DNA of 7,113 nucleotides from an archaeon (GTDB taxonomy: Archaea; Micrarchaeota; Micrarchaeia; Norongarragalinales; SBBD01). A model generated the notes under the pieces. It did no database searches, was not told the DNA's origin, and worked only from the letters and a program-made list of their open reading frames with translations. The translations under genes and the position numbers were made by a program. This document shows, piece after piece, positions 4,716 through 7,113 of the stretch. Location of the stretch: assembly GCA_005239845.1 (NCBI GenBank), contig SBBD01000131.1, positions 1 through 7,113 of the forward strand. The letters run 5' to 3'. Every line of letters begins with the position of its first letter. Position 1 is the stretch's first letter.

Positions 4716-5501
4716 TCAGTGGATGTACGTCAAGGTTTCCTTCTTCATGGTCTCGTCGGGCGCGAACGCGCGCTGCTCTTCCTTTCTCGCCTGCTCCTCG
4801 ATCTTTCGGAGCATGCCCTGCGCCTTCCTTGCCTTTCCATCCAGCTTCTTCATGTCGATGTTCTCCTGCAGCATCTTGGAAATGATGCCCAGGAGGGTCG
4901 AGGCGCCCTTGGCATCCACGGCCTGTCCCGGAGTTTCCACGAGCAGGCACGTGCCCTGCATGGAGTACAGCTTTGCCACCGCCGGCATGAGGCCGGCCAT
5001 GCCCACGATGGGAATCACGGCGTCGTTCTGTTTTGCGCCGAGCTTGATGAAGTGTTGCAAGTACGACTTCGAGGTGGCCGCGCAGTAGACGTCCGGGGTT
5101 GCTTTCGTCTGGTTCAAGGCGTAGCCGGCCATGGCCACGACTTCCGAACCCCCCATGCCCTGAAAGAACTCCAGGATTTTGGCGGTGACTTCGTACTGGC
5201 CTTCCACGGTCAAGGGCTGCACGTCGCCCTTCAAGATCACGACGTCCCGCTGCTTGAAGCGCTTGTAAAAGAAGCGCATGGAGAAGGGGCGCAGGGCGCC
5301 GTTCCTCAACGCGATGACTTGGTTCGGGAAATTCGGGGAATAGAGCGTGGCGAAGTGTTCCGCCTTCGTCTGCTTGATCATGTGGTCGGCGGCCAGCTTG
5401 CTCACGAAGCCCACGCCCGGCAAGCCCACCAGCAGCACCGGGTTTTTGGCCTTGATTTTTTTCTTCAGGCGGATCATGCTCTCCAGGAAACGGGGATTCA
5501 T
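4716..5501 (-). CDS. PAC2-family proteasome assembly chaperone (PbaA/PbaB type)
   Basis: 261 aa. An N-terminal basic helix leads to the PAC2 core: NPVLLVGLPGVGFVSKLAAD (20-39), ATLYSPNFPNQVIALRNGALRPFSMRFF, RDVVILKGDVQPL, EVVAMAGYALN, VIPIVGMAGLMPAVAKLYSM and CLLVETPGQAVDAKGASTLL. The last 60 residues are charged helix (DGKARKAQGMLRKIEEQARK) ending TLTYIH. PAC2 proteins in archaea bind proteasome alpha subunits and help ring assembly, partly through a C-terminal tail carrying a HbYX-like motif. Here Tyr is third from the end, so the tail is not a strict HbYX. PAC2 genes commonly follow aIF2-alpha and Nop10 in archaea, as here. A 59-base gap with a T-run on the minus strand separates it from nop10, so a separate transcript start is possible. 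The specific paralogue (PbaA or PbaB) cannot be decided. Confidence 0.85.
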   Translation of the reverse strand: MNPRFLESMIRLKKKIKAKNPVLLVGLPGVGFVSKLAADHMIKQTKAEHFATLYSPNFPNQVIALRNGALRPFSMRFFYKRFKQRDVVILKGDVQPLTVEGQYEVTAKILEFFQGMGGSEVVAMAGYALNQTKATPDVYCAATSKSYLQHFIKLGAKQNDAVIPIVGMAGLMPAVAKLYSMQGTCLLVETPGQAVDAKGASTLLGIISKMLQENIDMKKLDGKARKAQGMLRKIEEQARKEEQRAFAPDETMKKETLTYIH

Positions 5502-5560
5502 AACTCAGATTCAACCCAATAAACGAATAGTATGGCAGGACGAGGAATAAAAAACTATGT

Positions 5561-5728
5561 TTATGGTTCAACAAAGTCCGAATACAAGGCTTTTCTTCGG
5601 TACTCGCGGAAAGGGTCTTCTTTCGAGTATTTGGGAGGGTGGGCGGAGGACGTGGGAGTATGGCAGCGGGGGCAAGCCGTCTTCAGCGTATAGGTGTTGC
5701 AGGCGTTGCAGCGCTTCAAGGCTTTCAT
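5561..5728 (-). CDS. nop10: H/ACA ribonucleoprotein protein Nop10
   Basis: 55 aa from ATG 5728, the normal archaeal size. A zinc ribbon uses Cys7-x2-Cys10 and Cys19-x2-Cys22, with the family signature YTLK between them. AHPPKYSKEDPFREYRR (29-45) then forms the linear stretch that lies on the Cbf5 pseudouridine synthase. Nop10, with Cbf5, Gar1 and L7Ae, guides pseudouridylation of rRNA. An in-frame TTG at 5761 would add 11 residues (starting KRIFITERE), but these match nothing in the family. ATG 5728 has a short GTGA four bases before it, like the S12 site. Its place between aIF2-alpha and a PAC2 gene is the usual archaeal order. Confidence 0.93.
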   Translation of the reverse strand: MKALKRCNACNTYTLKTACPRCHTPTSSAHPPKYSKEDPFREYRRKALYSDFVEP

Positions 5729-5732
5729 GGGT

Positions 5733-5807
5733 TCACGTTCGGTAATGAAGATCCGTTTCAAGCATTCATTGGACGTTCATTCAAGGGTTGCCAAATGGTT
5801 CGTTCAT
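5733..5807 (-). other. Chain of three abutting micro-ORFs before Nop10
   Basis: The 91-base gap between aIF2-alpha and nop10 contains, in one frame on the minus strand, ATG-started ORFs of 8, 4 and 10 codons (5781-5807, 5766-5780, 5733-5765). Each TGA is followed at once by the next ATG, and the last stop overlaps the GTGA before nop10. The frame is also that of aIF2-alpha after its TAA. No ribosome binding site is seen before the first. It could be coupled leader translation or chance. Confidence 0.2.
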
Positions 5808-5819
5808 GGAAGGAACCGT

Positions 5820-6569
5820 TTATGCTTTCACTTTCTGCAAGGAAAACTCGACTTTCGGCTCCTTCTCCAGCAAGGCCTGCAGGTTGGAAAGCGTCTTTTC
5901 GGCGCTCTTGTAGTCCTTGTTCTCCACGTCCACATAATAACGGGGGGCGCCCAAGTAGCGCACCAAAACGCCGGGAGTTCCCGCGACCTTGACGAGGGCG
6001 TCCTTGACGTATTCGATGCCGTTCCCGTCGAAGGACTGCAGCGTAAGATGGGCGCGCACGTGGACGCGCTTTTCCTTGATTTCCGAATCCGCCACTTCCT
6101 TCAACGCCTTCATCCAGGCGGGGGGAAGCTTCGTTTTCACCGTGCCGGCCTTGAACGCCTCGAAGGCCGGATACAAATCGCCGAATTCCTCGATTAAAGG
6201 CTGGCCGGCTTCCTTCAAGGCCTCCGGAAGGTTTTTCTTCAGCTTCAAGGCCGCCCTTTCCAGCAATTTTTCAGCACGCTGCCCCAACTGGTAGCTTTCG
6301 AGCTTGCGCTTGCGGTCGTTATCGCTCACGCGCTTCAAGCTGACGTCCACCTGCCGCTTCTCGTGGTCTACCCTTGAAATCATGACCACGACTTTCTGGC
6401 CTTCTCGCACGTATTCGCGGATGTTTTTTACCCAGCCCGTGCTCACTTCCGAAATGTGCAGGAACGCCTCCATCTTGCCGTACTCGTCGATGGAGCAGAA
6501 GGCGCCGTAGGGCATGATCTTCGTGACCGTGGCGATGACGAACTCTCCGATTTCGGGGTACGAAGGCAT
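5820..6569 (-). CDS. eif2a: Translation initiation factor aIF2 subunit alpha
   Basis: 249 aa, somewhat shorter than the usual 260-275. The N-terminal S1 RNA-binding domain is clear (about 8-82): GEFVIATVTKIMPYGAFCSIDEY, EAFLHISEVSTGWVKNIREYV, GQKVVVMISRVDHEKRQVDVSLKRV. A helical middle domain (about 85-165) contains FGDLYPAFEAFKAG. The C-terminal alpha/beta domain (about 168-249), which binds the gamma subunit, includes VRAHLTLQSFDGNGIEYVKDAL and GAPRYYVDVENKDYKSAEK. With gamma and beta it forms aIF2, which brings initiator tRNA to the 30S subunit. The eukaryotic phosphorylation serine region is not conserved. ATG 6569 directly follows the S27e stop (TAA-ATG), so translation is probably coupled. 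Family certain; beta and gamma subunits are not in the window. Confidence 0.96.
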   Translation of the reverse strand: MPSYPEIGEFVIATVTKIMPYGAFCSIDEYGKMEAFLHISEVSTGWVKNIREYVREGQKVVVMISRVDHEKRQVDVSLKRVSDNDRKRKLESYQLGQRAEKLLERAALKLKKNLPEALKEAGQPLIEEFGDLYPAFEAFKAGTVKTKLPPAWMKALKEVADSEIKEKRVHVRAHLTLQSFDGNGIEYVKDALVKVAGTPGVLVRYLGAPRYYVDVENKDYKSAEKTLSNLQALLEKEPKVEFSLQKVKA

Positions 6570-6731
6570 TTAGCTCAACACTTCCACGATGCGGCAGTAG
6601 ATGCGCGCCCTTCCCCCGCGGGGCTTCAAGAGCGGCTTTTTGCACTTCCTGCAATTCACGGCTCGCTTCGAGTCCCCGAAGACGATGGCGTTCTCCCCGC
6701 ACTCGCATACCACTTTCAAGAACCGGCTCAT
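6570..6731 (-). CDS. rps27e: 30S ribosomal protein S27e (eS27)
   Basis: 53 aa. It begins MSRFLKVV and ends RIVEVLS. The zinc ribbon has Cys9-x-Cys11 and Cys27-x2-Cys30, followed by the family's KPRGGRARI (usually PTGGKA). The first knuckle is one residue shorter than the usual Cys-x2-Cys, while spacing from there to IVF is normal. A fourth-strand Cys46 is extra. eS27 sits on the small-subunit platform and is shared by archaea and eukaryotes. It lies 13 bases after L44e and touches aIF2-alpha (TAA-ATG), the standard archaeal order L44e-S27e-aIF2-alpha. Confident despite its small size. Confidence 0.93.
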   Translation of the reverse strand: MSRFLKVVCECGENAIVFGDSKRAVNCRKCKKPLLKPRGGRARIYCRIVEVLS

Positions 6732-6744
6732 GGAATTTTTCAAC

Positions 6745-7035
6745 TCACTCGCGGAGCACTTCCGCCTTCTTCTTCATTCTTCCGCTAATGACCGTCTCGT
6801 GCTTTTTCTTGCAGTTCTGGCACTCCAGCATGATCTTGTTTCGGATGCCCTGCTTCTTGACCTTGGCTTTTCCTTTCACTTTCCCGTGATAGCCCGCGAG
6901 TTTCCGCTCGTGCTTGCGCGTGCCCCACGCCATGCTCCTCCCTGCCTTGTACTTGCTCGTGCTCACCTTCACGTTGTGGGGCTGGTGCTTCCTGCAGTAG
7001 GGGCAGTACGTGTGGATGAGTTTGGGGACCTTCAT
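6745..7035 (-). CDS. rpl44e: 50S ribosomal protein L44e (eL42)
   Basis: 96 aa, the usual size. It starts MKVPKLIHTYCPYCRKHQPH, with the first zinc pair Cys11/Cys14. A lysine/arginine-rich middle with SMAWGTRKHERKLAGYHGKVK follows (the usual LSWGxRRxxRxxxGYGG pattern), then MLECQNCKKKHETV with Cys72/Cys75, and a basic end. eL42 lies at the 50S E site, where it contacts the tRNA CCA end. It is first of the minus-strand cluster. GAGGGT at 7043-7048 with a 7-base spacer gives a good ribosome binding site and supports ATG 7035. Confidence 0.96.
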   Translation of the reverse strand: MKVPKLIHTYCPYCRKHQPHNVKVSTSKYKAGRSMAWGTRKHERKLAGYHGKVKGKAKVKKQGIRNKIMLECQNCKKKHETVISGRMKKKAEVLRE

Positions 7036-7042
7036 GCCAAAA

Positions 7043-7048
7043 ACCCTC
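7043..7048 (-). promoter_or_regulatory. Ribosome binding site of L44e
   Basis: GAGGGT on the minus strand, 7 bases before the L44e ATG. It is the clearest such site in this cluster; the genes behind it rely on short gaps and coupling. Confidence 0.6.
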
Positions 7049-7095
7049 TAGGACTGAAGCTGTGAAAGCAACAGGAAATACACTTGCGCAGACAA

Positions 7096-7106
7096 GCCTT
7101 TTAAGG
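7096..7106 (-). promoter_or_regulatory. Possible TATA box of the L44e cluster
   Basis: Minus strand CCTTAAAAGGC. TTAAAA is a fair archaeal TATA match and would start RNA near 7075, about 40 bases before the L44e ATG. It sits within near-symmetrical arms (AGCCTT / AAGGCT). The window ends 7 bases further on, so the upstream element cannot be read. Confidence 0.4.
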
Positions 7107-7113
7107 CTAACCT

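Noticed and set aside
5759..5761. TTG start for Nop10
   Set aside because: The 11 extra residues are unlike the family; ATG 5728 gives the normal 55 residues with a GTGA site.
7095..7108. Inverted repeat AGCCTT-TT-AAGGCT at the window end
   Set aside because: A 2-base gap cannot form a normal hairpin loop, and the site is explained better as a TATA-like promoter element.
1..7113. CRISPR arrays, tRNA or rRNA genes, insertion sequences
   Set aside because: No regularly spaced repeats, no cloverleaf-like segments in the short gaps, and no transposase-like protein were seen.

Overview
The window is a compact, visibly GC-rich piece of an archaeal chromosome. The lineage call rests on the gene set: archaeal NusA with only its KH region, archaeal-type uS12 and uS7, aIF2-alpha, eS27, eL42/L44e, Nop10, Bud32, archease, Hjc and a PAC2 proteasome chaperone. 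There are T-rich terminators and TATA-type promoters, and ribosome binding sites resemble AGGTGA/GTGA. Several short or divergent informational proteins fit a small-genome DPANN-type archaeon, possibly Diapherotrites/Micrarchaeota-like, but that placement is an impression and not demonstrated. I see no mobile element genes, CRISPR array, tRNA or rRNA.

Layout. (1) 1-1478, plus strand: a str-type operon with the nusA tail, rps12 and rps7. The S12-S7 junction is abnormal. It holds a second copy of the last codons of S12, a strong 38-nt stem-loop, and a 26-codon mini-ORF that copies the first 12 codons of S7 and abuts the S7 start as TAA-ATG. EF-1alpha does not follow S7. (2) 1577-3133, plus strand: a TATA promoter, a slipin/stomatin membrane protein and a hexulose-phosphate-synthase-like TIM barrel, probably one transcript. 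(3) 3154-4218, minus strand: archease and the KEOPS kinase Bud32, transcribed together from an AT-rich promoter region shared with (4), the divergent Hjc Holliday-junction resolvase at 4309-4683. (5) 4716-7035, minus strand: a classic archaeal translation cluster in the order eL42/L44e, eS27, aIF2-alpha, Nop10, PAC2 chaperone, with a T-rich terminator at its end.

Functionally the window is dominated by translation (S12, S7, S27e, L44e, aIF2-alpha, NusA) and RNA maturation (Nop10 for H/ACA pseudouridylation and rRNA processing, Bud32 for t6A, archease for RtcB ligation), plus proteasome assembly, recombination and one sugar-phosphate enzyme. The most unusual content is the S12-S7 junction, together with an S12 protein that carries substitutions in its normally near-invariant decoding-centre loops. 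The S12-S7 mini-ORF and hairpins form a candidate, unproven, translational control leader for S7, or the scar of recombination between two diverged S12-S7 loci.
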